A DNA stretch of 6,623 bases. Origin: Clostridia bacterium (GTDB lineage: Bacteria > Bacillota_A > Clostridia > Christensenellales > Aristaeellaceae). Numbering within the stretch: the stretch's first letter is position 1; each line of letters starts with the position of its first letter. Of this stretch, positions 1 to 6,262 are shown one piece after another. The position numbers and the translations under genes are program-made. The DNA lies in the NCBI GenBank assembly GCA_017481185.1, contig JAFUPO010000120.1, forward strand, positions 1 to 6,623. The letters are read 5' to 3'. The notes under the pieces are model-generated. The model was not told the origin of the DNA, made no database searches, and saw nothing but the letters and a program-made list of their open reading frames with translations.

Positions 1-501
1 GCCCGCTGCGCCAAGCGCCTGGGGGCTGAAACCGTTTACATTGTTTACCGCCGCTCTGAAAAGGAGATGCCCGCCCGGCTGGAGGAGATTCACCACGCCA
101 AGGAGGAGGGCATCGTATTCGAGGTGCTTACCAACCCCACCCGCATCCTGGGGGATGAAAGCGGCTTCGTCACGGGTATGGAGGTGGTGTCCATGACCCT
201 GGGTGAGCCTGACGCTTCCGGCCGCCGCCGCCCGGTGGCCCAGCCGGGCACCGAGCGCATCCTGCCGGTGGACACGGTGGTGGTGGCCATCGGCAACTCT
301 CCCAACCCGCTGATCAAAAAAACCACCCCGGGCCTTGAAACCCAGAGGTGGGGCGGCATCATCACCGACGATAACGGCAAAACCTCCAAGCCCTTTGTGT
401 ACGCCGGGGGCGACGCCGTCACCGGCGCTGCTACGGTGATCCTGGCCATGGGCGCGGGCAAAAAGGCCGCCCAGGCCATCCATGAGGAATTGAAGGCATA
501 A
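1..501 (+). CDS. gltA: Glutamate synthase small subunit-type NADPH/FAD oxidoreductase (GltA/NfnB-like), 3' part only
   Basis: The frame is open from base 1 to a TAA stop at 499-501. It gives the last 166 residues of a protein whose start lies left of the window; full-length family members are about 460-500 residues. Visible are the end of the NADPH-binding Rossmann half (YRRSEKEMPAR near residues 16-26, then EEIHHAKEEG), the VVVAIGNSPNP strand-turn (about 92-102) and the C-terminal FAD-binding signature AGGDAVTGAATVILAMGAGK (about 135-154). The AATVILAMGAGK wording fits the single-polypeptide GltA type better than the E. coli GltD type. Family members pass electrons from NAD(P)H through FAD to glutamate synthase. 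Close relatives (NfnB/SudA) pair with a ferredoxin-NAD(P) subunit in electron bifurcation, and the missing upstream partner would decide between these roles. A hairpin with a T-run follows 78 bp after the stop, so this is the last gene of its transcript. Confidence 0.9.
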   Translation, partial: ARCAKRLGAETVYIVYRRSEKEMPARLEEIHHAKEEGIVFEVLTNPTRILGDESGFVTGMEVVSMTLGEPDASGRRRPVAQPGTERILPVDTVVVAIGNSPNPLIKKTTPGLETQRWGGIITDDNGKTSKPFVYAGGDAVTGAATVILAMGAGKKAAQAIHEELKA

Positions 502-578
502 GCCAGCGCCTCCCTTCACCCCAACAAATGATATGAAATCAGACTGTCGATAAAGTAACGGAAAAATACCAGGGATGC

Positions 579-606
579 AATGAAGGGGCGTTGCCCCTTC
601 ATTTTT
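579..606 (+). terminator. Intrinsic terminator downstream of gltA
   Basis: An 8-bp GC-rich stem GAAGGGGC/GCCCCTTC (582-589 with 593-600) closes a GTT loop. Three A-T pairs extend it outward (579-581 with 601-603), and it runs into TTTTT at 602-606. This is a textbook rho-independent terminator, placed 78 bp after the gltA stop and in its direction. Confidence 0.8.
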
Positions 607-615
607 AAATCGTAT

Positions 616-634
616 CGACCGGCTTTGCCGGTCG
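616..634. repeat. Perfect hairpin CGACCGGC-TTT-GCCGGTCG
   Basis: An eight-base perfect inverted repeat (616-623 with 627-634) closes a TTT loop. No T-run follows on either strand, so it is not an obvious terminator. It lies 12 bp after the gltA terminator T-run and 8 bp before the next hairpin, as part of a five-hairpin series at 579-763. Confidence 0.6.
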
Positions 635-642
635 GGCGGGGC

Positions 643-679
643 GTTTAGCGTAATAAAATAAAATTTTATGGAGCTAAAC
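643..679. repeat. Two-tier AT-rich hairpin
   Basis: The outer arms GTTTAGC (643-649) and GCTAAAC (673-679) enclose inner arms ATAAAAT (653-659) and ATTTTAT (663-669) with an AAA loop. The two stems are separated by symmetrical 3-nt internal loops (650-652 and 670-672). The nested symmetry is unlikely to be chance, but the role is unknown. It could be part of a dispersed intergenic element or an RNA 3' structure. Confidence 0.5.
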
Positions 680-693
680 ATTCCTTAGCATCC

Positions 694-723
694 TCGAAAA
701 AGTGGCGTATGCCACTTTTTCGA
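694..723. terminator. Bidirectional hairpin, probable terminator
   Basis: A perfect 13-bp inverted repeat (694-706 with 711-723) closes a GTAT loop. The core is GTGGC/GCCAC, followed by A5/T5 in the arms, so either strand reads as a GC stem running into TTTTT. It sits between two convergent genes (gltA + and the LRR gene -), where a two-way terminator is expected. Confidence 0.6.
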
Positions 724-732
724 CACGCTGAA

Positions 733-763
733 ATGCCTGCCGGAATTATCTTCCGGCAGGCAT
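733..763 (-). terminator. Strong hairpin just after the LRR gene stop, probable terminator
   Basis: A perfect 13-bp stem ATGCCTGCCGGAA/TTCCGGCAGGCAT (733-745 with 751-763) closes a 5-nt loop, 10 bp past the LRR gene stop. Read on the minus strand, only a short T stretch follows (ATTTCAG). It may therefore work together with the hairpin at 694-723 rather than alone. Confidence 0.6.
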
Positions 764-773
764 TATTGCTTAT

Positions 774-3700
774 TTACTTATCTGGCAAAAAGCGCAGCAG
801 CATGGCATCGAAATAGTTCATATCGAATCCCTCTCCGGCGGGCGCGCCTTCTATCGCCGCGCCGAAGTAGTCGATCACAAAACCGCCCCCCTCGGTCGGC
901 CTCCATGTGAGGCCCGGTATCGCCGCGCCGAGCAGCACAAAATCCACCGTGCCTCCCTCATGCAGGATCACGGCGTATTCGCCTCCCAGCAAAGACGCAT
1001 CCACGGTATAGCCCTCCATTTCAGCGCTTACACAAACATAGCGCACCTCCGTCAGCACAGATGCGCCGGCAGGCGTATCAGCCTCTGCTTTGGGCTGGGC
1101 GGCAGCGGCGGTGGTTTCTCCACCCTGCTCGCCGCGCACAAAGAGCATCTGCATCCCGTTCTCATCAACGCAGAGCCTGCCGTCATCCAGGAGGGTCATG
1201 GTATACAGGTCGGCAAATGCAACGCCGTCTTTCACATACCATGCATACCAATCGCCGTCGCCCACCTGGCTCATATCAATGGTTTCACTTTCGCTGAATA
1301 CCATTCTGCCGTCCTCGCAAAGCATCAGTGAAAGAACAATTTCAAGCTCTGAAAGGTCGAGAGGTTCGCCGTTCATAACCATCTGCGTGCCGTGCCACAG
1401 ACCAAAGAAGGGTTCCCCTTGCGCCCCTACAGGGATTGGTTCAGGCGCGGAAACTGGTTCGGGCGCGGCCATGGGCTCGCGCTTTACTGCGGCCAGCCTT
1501 GCCTCCACATCAGGCATCAGCGCCGGATCGGTGATGCACTTATCAAGGCTCCAGAGGGATTTGCCAAGCTCATCCATGAAGGCGTAGTCGCTAACGGAAC
1601 CCACATAGGGCCCCAGGTACACAGTTTCAAGGTTGGGGCAGTTATCGAACACATACGCGCCGATGCTGCCAATGCCGTTTACGAAAATCACCTCTCGCAG
1701 CGCCGTGCAGTTTTTAAACGTGCCTTCATTGAGCGTTTCAATAGGCGCGTAGCAGATCACCGTTTCCAGCGTTTCGCAATTCTGAAACGTGTAGGCCGGA
1801 ATGTTGGTATAGCTTTCAGGGATAACCACAGAAACCACAGGCAGTTCCAATTCATAATTGTCGCCATAGGAGGCGCGCTGCATCATTCCGCCGCCGATCA
1901 TGGTCAGCAGCGTTTCGTTGATTCGGCTTGGAAGCACCAGGTTCAGCGCATAGCCCTGATAGCCGTCAAGGCGAGCGTAATCGGCGTCGTACCAGAAATC
2001 CTCACCGGGCAGCGGCTCATGAGGCGAGGCGAGCAGCTTGGGCAGCGGTTCACCAATGCGGGGCACCGGCTCGTAGAATGAACGGCCCGCTATCCTGCTC
2101 AGATACATCACCTGCTCATCAGTCGCATCGGGGGCTGCGTATATCTCCAGGGTTTTAGGGCACCCAGCCAGCAAATCGTTGGGCAGGACGGACGGATCGC
2201 ACATGACGGTGAGCTTTTCAAGCCCCGTGCAGCCAGCCAGCGCCTCTGCGCCCACAACGCTTACGGATTCGGGCAGGGTTAACTCTCTCAGCCCGGCACA
2301 GTTGCGAAAAGCCCCCTCGCCGATGGTGGTTACAGAATCAAACAGATCAATCTGCGCCAGTGCGCTTCCCGCAAAGGCTTCTGCGCCGATGGTGGTAAAT
2401 TCATCGTTGTAGGGCACTGCAAAGTATTGGATGCGCGGATTGTTTGCAAACGCGCCGTCGCCCACCGCCGTAACGGTAATGCCATCATAGGTATCCCACG
2501 GGCGGATATGGGTCTGTTCTCCGGCATAGCCGGTCAAAACGCCGTTGTGGTAGGTGTCAAGGCCGTCAAGGATGTAATCCACCTGCGAGTTCTGCATCCG
2601 CCACACACGGCAGGTCAGGCCAAGGTTGTTCACAACGGCCTGCATATCCAGCATCTGCTGCTTGCTTGCCTTGGTGTGCAGATCCACATCCGCCAGATAC
2701 CAGCAGTTTTCGAAAACAGATTCTGGCATTTGAGGCAGCCGAAGGCCTTCAAAGGCCACATAGGCAACGCCGCTGTTTGCAAAGGCCTTTTCACCGATGC
2801 TCTCAACAGAATCAGGAATGGAGACGTCTTCAAGCCAGCTGCATCCGTCAAAGGCGCCTGCGCCGATGGTTTTAAGCCCCTGAGGCAGCTCCAGCGCGGT
2901 CAGGCGCACAGCCCAGTAGAACGCCTCATTGCCGATGCTTTCCAGCCCCGCGGGCAAAACCAGGCTCCGTGCTTTCAGGCCGTTTGCGAAAGCACGATTG
3001 CCAATGTGCTTCAGCGTGGAGGGGAGATCTGCGTATACCAGCCGCGTGCAGCCTTCAAAGGCAGAATCGCCAATGGTTTCCACCCCCTCAGGCAGGGTCA
3101 GATAGCATAGATACGGATTGTTTAAAAACGCCTCTGCATCGATGGCGCGAACGGCCACGCCGTTGATCTGTGCAGGCACATCCACGCGCACATGATAACC
3201 GTCGAAGCAATAGAGGGTGCCGGTGGCTTCATCTATGCCAAATAGCTCCGGATCGTTGGAAAAGTCATAGGCCTGCGCGTTTTCGCCGCTGGGCTGAAGG
3301 TTGAACTCTCTGTTCATCGAACCAAATGCGGCAGAATAGGCATCAAATTGATCATCCGGCACATAGATTACCGCCTCTTTCGGCAGCCAATCAAAGGCGC
3401 TCCCCGCAAAGACAGGGCATATTCCTTGAAAGGTGATGCGCCGCAGGCTGCCGCAGCTGTCAAAGCTGTTGCTGCCGATGTAGCACACCGAGGCGGGGAT
3501 CGTTAATTCAGTCAGGGCGGAATTGCTCACAAAGCAGTCGTCGCCAATCACCAAGAGGCCGTTATTCAGTTCAACACAAGCAAGATTTTCGCAGAAGGAA
3601 ATGGCTCCCGTTTCAATTTGCCGCACCGTTTCAGGCAGCTTAATCGCAGTGATTTCATTTGCGCTGTTGAAGGCGGCGGCTCCAATAATATCCACCGTGC

Positions 3701-3860
3701 AGCCGCCTATGGTTGCCGGAATGGTCAAAGCCCCGCCCGCTCCCCGATAGCCGTAAAGCGCATAGCTGACGGTGTCAAAGTTCCACTCGCTTTGCTCCGC
3801 CAAAGCGCCGCCTGCCGAAAGCATAAGCAAGGCGATGATCAAACAAAGTACCTTTCTCAC
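774..3860 (-). CDS. Secreted BspA-like leucine-rich-repeat protein with two C-terminal lipocalin-like modules
   Basis: The chosen GTG start gives 1028 residues. GGGAGG at 3867-3872 lies 6 nt before this GTG, whereas it abuts the ATG two codons upstream and lies inside a TTG start six codons upstream. Residues 1-21 form a Sec signal peptide (MRKV, hydrophobic LCLIIALLML, cleavage after ALA). Four modules begin near residues 26, 199, 426 and 622. Each has a cap (aromatic/acidic strand, GY, L-x-I/L-P, VTxIG) followed by LRR_5/BspA repeats with the pattern LPxxVxxIGxxAFxxCxxL. A Pro/Glu linker (796-812, PEPVSAPEPIP) leads to two similar beta-rich modules at about 818-910 (FFGLWHGTQMVMNG, then DDGRLCVDENGMQMLFVR) and 939-1028, which resemble the lipocalin-like domains of clostridial secreted proteins. 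There is no LPXTG, SLH or lipobox, so release or non-covalent surface association is likely. BspA-type LRRs usually bind proteins or host surfaces; no enzyme motif is visible. A LuxR-type membrane regulator is encoded divergently next door. Confidence 0.88.
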   Translation of the reverse strand: MRKVLCLIIALLMLSAGGALAEQSEWNFDTVSYALYGYRGAGGALTIPATIGGCTVDIIGAAAFNSANEITAIKLPETVRQIETGAISFCENLACVELNNGLLVIGDDCFVSNSALTELTIPASVCYIGSNSFDSCGSLRRITFQGICPVFAGSAFDWLPKEAVIYVPDDQFDAYSAAFGSMNREFNLQPSGENAQAYDFSNDPELFGIDEATGTLYCFDGYHVRVDVPAQINGVAVRAIDAEAFLNNPYLCYLTLPEGVETIGDSAFEGCTRLVYADLPSTLKHIGNRAFANGLKARSLVLPAGLESIGNEAFYWAVRLTALELPQGLKTIGAGAFDGCSWLEDVSIPDSVESIGEKAFANSGVAYVAFEGLRLPQMPESVFENCWYLADVDLHTKASKQQMLDMQAVVNNLGLTCRVWRMQNSQVDYILDGLDTYHNGVLTGYAGEQTHIRPWDTYDGITVTAVGDGAFANNPRIQYFAVPYNDEFTTIGAEAFAGSALAQIDLFDSVTTIGEGAFRNCAGLRELTLPESVSVVGAEALAGCTGLEKLTVMCDPSVLPNDLLAGCPKTLEIYAAPDATDEQVMYLSRIAGRSFYEPVPRIGEPLPKLLASPHEPLPGEDFWYDADYARLDGYQGYALNLVLPSRINETLLTMIGGGMMQRASYGDNYELELPVVSVVIPESYTNIPAYTFQNCETLETVICYAPIETLNEGTFKNCTALREVIFVNGIGSIGAYVFDNCPNLETVYLGPYVGSVSDYAFMDELGKSLWSLDKCITDPALMPDVEARLAAVKREPMAAPEPVSAPEPIPVGAQGEPFFGLWHGTQMVMNGEPLDLSELEIVLSLMLCEDGRMVFSESETIDMSQVGDGDWYAWYVKDGVAFADLYTMTLLDDGRLCVDENGMQMLFVRGEQGGETTAAAAQPKAEADTPAGASVLTEVRYVCVSAEMEGYTVDASLLGGEYAVILHEGGTVDFVLLGAAIPGLTWRPTEGGGFVIDYFGAAIEGAPAGEGFDMNYFDAMLLRFLPDK
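2766..3104 (-). repeat. Five tandem 23-residue leucine-rich repeats (module 2 of the LRR protein)
   Basis: Within the LRR protein, the hydrophobic-Pro motif (LP, LP, LP, LP, IP) recurs at exactly 23-residue steps. The units are LTLPEGVETIGDSAFEGC, ADLPSTLKHIGNRAFANG, LVLPAGLESIGNEAF, LELPQGLKTIGAGAFDGC and VSIPDSVESIGEKAFANS. This is the 69-bp periodicity of BspA/LRR_5 repeats. The other three modules carry fewer and more irregular copies. Confidence 0.8.
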
Positions 3861-3866
3861 AAACAT

Positions 3867-3872
3867 CCTCCC
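3867..3872 (-). promoter_or_regulatory. Shine-Dalgarno that fixes the LRR gene start
   Basis: On the minus strand AAAGGGAGG is followed by ATGTTT and then GTG. Spacing of GGGAGG to the GTG is 6 nt, but 0 nt to the in-frame ATG, so the GTG at 3858-3860 is the likely start. Confidence 0.65.
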
Positions 3873-4027
3873 TTTCAAATCGGCCGCGCCCTTCTTTGCG
3901 CAGCCACCTAAGCCCTCCCAAAAGTACGCGGCATCCCTTCAGCGCTCAGCCCATGGCCTGCCCCTGCGGGGATGACGGTGCAAAGCTGCCGCCCTCCGCC
4001 TGTTCTACTAATCCTCTTGTTAGGTCT

Positions 4028-4056
4028 ATTATAATCGCACAACCGGGCATTGTCCC
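4028..4056 (-). promoter_or_regulatory. Candidate promoter for the LRR gene
   Basis: On the minus strand a perfect TATAAT (4028-4033) is preceded, at a 17-nt spacer, by GGGACA (4051-4056). That matches the TTGACA consensus at four of six bases. It points at the LRR gene with a leader of about 160 nt. The -10 box is convincing and the -35 box is weak, as expected for an activator-dependent promoter. Confidence 0.4.
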
Positions 4057-4074
4057 CACCCGCAGGGGCGAATG

Positions 4075-4142
4075 ACGGGTGGGCATTGCCCTTCTCCTTA
4101 AGCAAAAGGGTGGGAAAACGGGTGGGCTGCAAGCCATTGCCC
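4075..4142 (+). repeat. Short direct repeat ACGGGTGGGC...CATTGCCC
   Basis: ACGGGTGGGC at 4075-4084 is followed directly by ATTGCCC. The second copy at 4118-4127 is followed, after a 7-nt insertion, by CATTGCCC (4135-4142). A related AGGGTGGGA lies between them (4107-4115). The copies start 43 bp apart, just upstream of the LuxR-type gene promoter. They could be operator sites or decayed repeat sequence. Confidence 0.45.
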
Positions 4143-4148
4143 GTATCA

Positions 4149-4177
4149 TTGACTGAAGCAAGGTTTCAAGCTATAAT
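4149..4177 (+). promoter_or_regulatory. Strong sigma-A-type promoter for the LuxR-type regulator
   Basis: TTGACT (4149-4154) and a perfect TATAAT (4172-4177) are separated by exactly 17 nt. Predicted transcription starts near 4184, leaving a leader of about 45 nt. It is the best promoter match in the window and suggests steady expression of the regulator. Confidence 0.75.
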
Positions 4178-4228
4178 CAGGCTACGATCTATGCTTGATC
4201 TTTCTGGTGAAAAACAAGGAGAGGCTTT

Positions 4229-5344
4229 ATGTTTAAGAGAGTTGGATGCGCTCTGCTGCTGGCTTTCGTCATGCTCCTAATATCCGGCTGCGGCGCGATC
4301 GGAAATAAAGAGATGGGAATGTCTGTCATCTATGGCGTGATAGCTTTTGCCTCCTGCCTGATTTTAATTTTCTATCTTCTTTTGATTCAAAAAAAGTCGC
4401 CCTGGTTCATTTTTCTCATGAGCTGTGTGGCTGTGACCAATGTTGGCTATTATATCCTCTCTGCTGCAACGACCCTCCAGGGAGCTCTGATGGCCAATCG
4501 GCTGGCCTATCTGGGGTCAGTTTTTCTTCCGCTGTCTATGCTGATGATACTTCTTAACGTTATTAAACTAAGGCATCGCAAAGGGCTGCCCTGGCTGCTG
4601 GGAAGCATCAGCCTGATGGTTTTTCTGGTTGCCGCAAGCCCCGGTTATCTTGACATTTACTATGCGGATGTTTCGCTTGCAACGGTCAATGGGGCCACGG
4701 TTTTACAAAAGGTATACGGCCCCTGGCATATACTGTATCTGTTTTACCTCTTGGCATACTTCTTAGGCACAGTGGGCGTGGTTGCCTATTCCGCTGCCCG
4801 TGGCAAGCTTAAGTCGTTTATGCATACGGTTGTTCTTGCAGCGGCCGTCTTAATCAATATGGGCGTTTGGCTCCTTGAGCAGCTTGTGCGCATTGATTTT
4901 GAATTGCTGTCAGTTTCCTACATCATCAGCGAGCTGTTTTTGCTAAGCTTTGATATGCTGCTTCAGGAACAGGCAAAGCTGCCCGCGACGCCTGAAACCC
5001 GTAAGGCTGCGCCTGCCTCCCAGTCGCCGCTGTGCCCGGTGCGCCTGGAAAATGCGAAAACCGATGCACAAATAAAATCCATTGATATTCAATGCGCCTA
5101 TCTCGCCGCCCAGCTTCCCACGCTGACAGCAACGGAGCGAACCGTTTACGACCTATATTGTTCCGGCAAAAGCTCCAAAGAGATTCTGGCGCTTCTGCAC
5201 ATTAAAGAAAACACCCTGAAATTTCATAATAAAAACATTTACAGCAAGCTTGGTGTTTCCTCAAGAAAGCAGCTGCTGCTCATCGCATCTGCGCTTAAGA
5301 TGAAGGCCGATCCAGCGCAGGGTATAGCGAATGACGCTGGCTGA
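4229..5344 (+). CDS. Seven-helix membrane protein with C-terminal LuxR-type DNA-binding domain
   Basis: The ATG start has AAGGAG (4216-4221) 7 nt upstream; the protein has 371 residues. Residues 1-21 form a hydrophobic signal ending in a lipobox-like ISGC (Cys21). Seven transmembrane segments follow, near 32-53, 58-77, 91-112, 119-137, 166-190, 198-219 and 226-247. The NRLAYLGSVFLP motif at 90-101 resembles the 7TM sensor region found at the N-terminus of some histidine kinases, but no kinase or receiver domain is present. After a flexible linker (about 248-296) comes a LuxR/GerE helix-turn-helix at about 298-354: LTATERTVYDLYCSGKSSKE, then HIKENTLKFHNKNIYSKLGV with the usual T-K-H and KLGV positions. 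Seven helices after a cleaved lipoprotein signal, or eight without cleavage, both leave the DNA-binding domain in the cytoplasm. The family role is transcription regulation. Control of the divergent LRR gene is inferred from position only, and the ligand is unknown. Confidence 0.85.
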   Translation: MFKRVGCALLLAFVMLLISGCGAIGNKEMGMSVIYGVIAFASCLILIFYLLLIQKKSPWFIFLMSCVAVTNVGYYILSAATTLQGALMANRLAYLGSVFLPLSMLMILLNVIKLRHRKGLPWLLGSISLMVFLVAASPGYLDIYYADVSLATVNGATVLQKVYGPWHILYLFYLLAYFLGTVGVVAYSAARGKLKSFMHTVVLAAAVLINMGVWLLEQLVRIDFELLSVSYIISELFLLSFDMLLQEQAKLPATPETRKAAPASQSPLCPVRLENAKTDAQIKSIDIQCAYLAAQLPTLTATERTVYDLYCSGKSSKEILALLHIKENTLKFHNKNIYSKLGVSSRKQLLLIASALKMKADPAQGIANDAG

Positions 5345-5477
5345 GCGGCTGAATCCCCTCTCATTCGAAATTAGCGCATCACCAAGAAAGCACTCGCCTA
5401 AAGGCTTGGCATCGACCGTATCATCACCGTAAACGGCCCCGCAAAGAAGTTAAACAGGCCTCCAAACGACGCAACAG
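5345..5477 (+). other. Spacer after the LuxR-type gene, no gene called
   Basis: There is no start codon with a ribosome binding site here. One frame reads RITKKALA, stop, then RLGIDRIITVNGPAKK and on to a stop in the loop of the terminator at 5478-5512. It reads like the decayed 3' end of a gene interrupted by one TAA (5396-5398), but I recognise no family. Confidence 0.25.
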
Positions 5478-5512
5478 AAAATCCGCCAGAAAAATAATCT
5501 GGCGGATTTTTT
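5478..5512 (+). terminator. Intrinsic terminator after the LuxR-type gene
   Basis: A perfect 13-bp stem AAAATCCGCCAGA/TCTGGCGGATTTT (5478-5490 with 5498-5510) closes a 7-nt loop and runs into TTTTTT (5507-5512). The A-run on the left arm gives a T4 on the other strand, so it may also stop the convergent UPF0316 transcript coming from the right. Confidence 0.88.
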
Positions 5513-5656
5513 ATCTCCCCGTTGTGTGCAGACAGGGGCGCCAAGCGATCCTGAATAAAACGCTTTCTGAACCGCGACGCCTAAAACGCTACTCAAGCCC
5601 TTTGGAGCTCTGCCTTTTTAATGCGAATCTTGTGATAAGGGAAGGCGCGGGCCTGA
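5513..5656. other. Spacer between convergent genes, nothing recognised
   Basis: These 144 bases lie between the terminator at 5478-5512 and the stop of the UPF0316 gene. I find no hairpin with a T-run, no supported start and no recognisable peptide. The minus-strand transcript probably ends at the bidirectional hairpin at 5478-5510. Confidence 0.4.
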
Positions 5657-6199
5657 TCATTTTACCATCCCATAGCCGCCTACGTACTTGCTCACCTCCG
5701 AGGCCACCACAAACACCTTATTGCCGCAAATACGGCGAATCTCCTTAAGCACCGGCTGGGTCTCCCGCCGGGGCAGAACGATAAAGATCATGTTCATTTT
5801 TTCCTTGGAGCCATGGCCGTTGAAAACCGTGTATCCCCGGTTATTTTCCTTCAGATAGTCAATAATCTTTTCTGTTGACTCCTCGCTGGCAATCAATTGC
5901 AGATTGGAGGTGCCCAGGGCGATCTTGTTCTCAATAGTAGAACCCAGAAAAAGCCCCGACGCATACCCCATGCAGTAAAACAAAAGCAGCAGCAGATTGT
6001 CTCCCAAGGTTGAAATAATAGTGGACACCACCAGGCCCCAGATCACGCACTCCAAAAAGCCCAGCCCCGCAGCCTTCATCCGCTGGCCCTTGACCATCAT
6101 GCAAGTTTTCAGCGACTGGATGCTGATTTCAATAATCTTTGCGGCAAAAACGAGAAAACACACAGCTACCGGCGGCAAAGACGCCAATAATTCAGTCAC
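5657..6199 (-). CDS. UPF0316 membrane protein with DUF2179 domain, function unknown
   Basis: The chosen GTG start is preceded by AGGAGG at 7 nt. A longer in-frame reading to 6304 adds 35 residues that look unlike the family and has no comparable ribosome site. The product is 180 residues, the usual family size. Three membrane segments (about 8-30, 42-63, 67-87) include the conserved stretch KIIEISIQSLKTCMMVKGQR and the GFLECVIW motif, then GLFLGSTIENKIALG (about 82-96). The soluble C-terminal DUF2179 domain (about 98-177) contains GYTVFNGHGSKEKMNMIFIV, LPRRETQPVLKEI and the closing VSKYVGGYG. DUF2179 also occurs in the YitT family. No enzymatic role is established; a small-ligand-sensing or transport-related role is only a guess. 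It stands as a single gene, convergent with the LuxR-type gene and divergent from the SpoVT-like gene. Confidence 0.87.
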   Translation of the reverse strand: MTELLASLPPVAVCFLVFAAKIIEISIQSLKTCMMVKGQRMKAAGLGFLECVIWGLVVSTIISTLGDNLLLLLFYCMGYASGLFLGSTIENKIALGTSNLQLIASEESTEKIIDYLKENNRGYTVFNGHGSKEKMNMIFIVLPRRETQPVLKEIRRICGNKVFVVASEVSKYVGGYGMVK

Positions 6200-6206
6200 A
6201 GCGATC

Positions 6207-6212
6207 CCTCCT
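6207..6212 (-). promoter_or_regulatory. Shine-Dalgarno that fixes the UPF0316 gene start
   Basis: A perfect AGGAGG on the minus strand lies 7 nt before the GTG at 6197-6199. This decides against the longer reading from 6304 and gives a protein of the normal family length. Confidence 0.8.
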
Positions 6213-6233
6213 ATGTTTATGATCGTCGTTTTT

Positions 6234-6262
6234 ATCTTATCACCTCTTGGTTTAAACCACAA
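6234..6262 (-). promoter_or_regulatory. Weak candidate promoter for the UPF0316 gene
   Basis: On the minus strand TTGTGG (6257-6262) and TAAGAT (6234-6239) are 17 nt apart. Each box matches the sigma-A consensus only partly. The position, about 35 nt upstream of the start codon, is suitable. Confidence 0.25.

Larger units (their letters stand above)
3873..4148. other. Divergent intergenic region between the LRR and LuxR-type genes, no gene
   Basis: I see no credible gene here: short open frames lack a ribosome binding site and resemble nothing. The stretch is GC-rich and carries short repeats. An 11-nt inverted repeat GCCCCTGCGGG (3960-3970) and CCCGCAGGGGC (4059-4069) is separated by 88 nt. 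GGGCATTG occurs twice (4045-4052, 4081-4088) and ACGGGTGGGC twice (4075-4084, 4118-4127). It also holds a candidate leftward promoter. The LRR transcript would thus have a leader of about 160 nt. Confidence 0.5.

Noticed and set aside
90..479. 129-codon open frame on the - strand inside gltA
   Set aside because: It is antisense to a clearly conserved FAD/NADPH domain, and its translation resembles no family.
2766..3104. 69-bp periodicity considered as a CRISPR array or DNA tandem repeat
   Set aside because: The repeats are diverged at DNA level and in frame. They encode LRR_5 units, with no identical repeats or unique spacers.
960..3110. Several long open frames on the + strand opposite the LRR gene (e.g. 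960-1331, 1392-2081, 2427-3110)
   Set aside because: They are antisense shadows of a repetitive, GC-rich coding region. They have low-complexity Arg/His/Gln-rich translations, no suitable ribosome sites and no family resemblance.
3908..4280. Short open frames in the LRR-LuxR intergenic region, on both strands
   Set aside because: They run through repeats and the strong promoter, lack ribosome sites and have no protein-like composition.
5524..5748. 74-codon + strand frame overlapping the 3' end of the UPF0316 gene
   Set aside because: It overlaps conserved DUF2179 coding sequence on the other strand, has no Shine-Dalgarno and its translation is basic and low in information.
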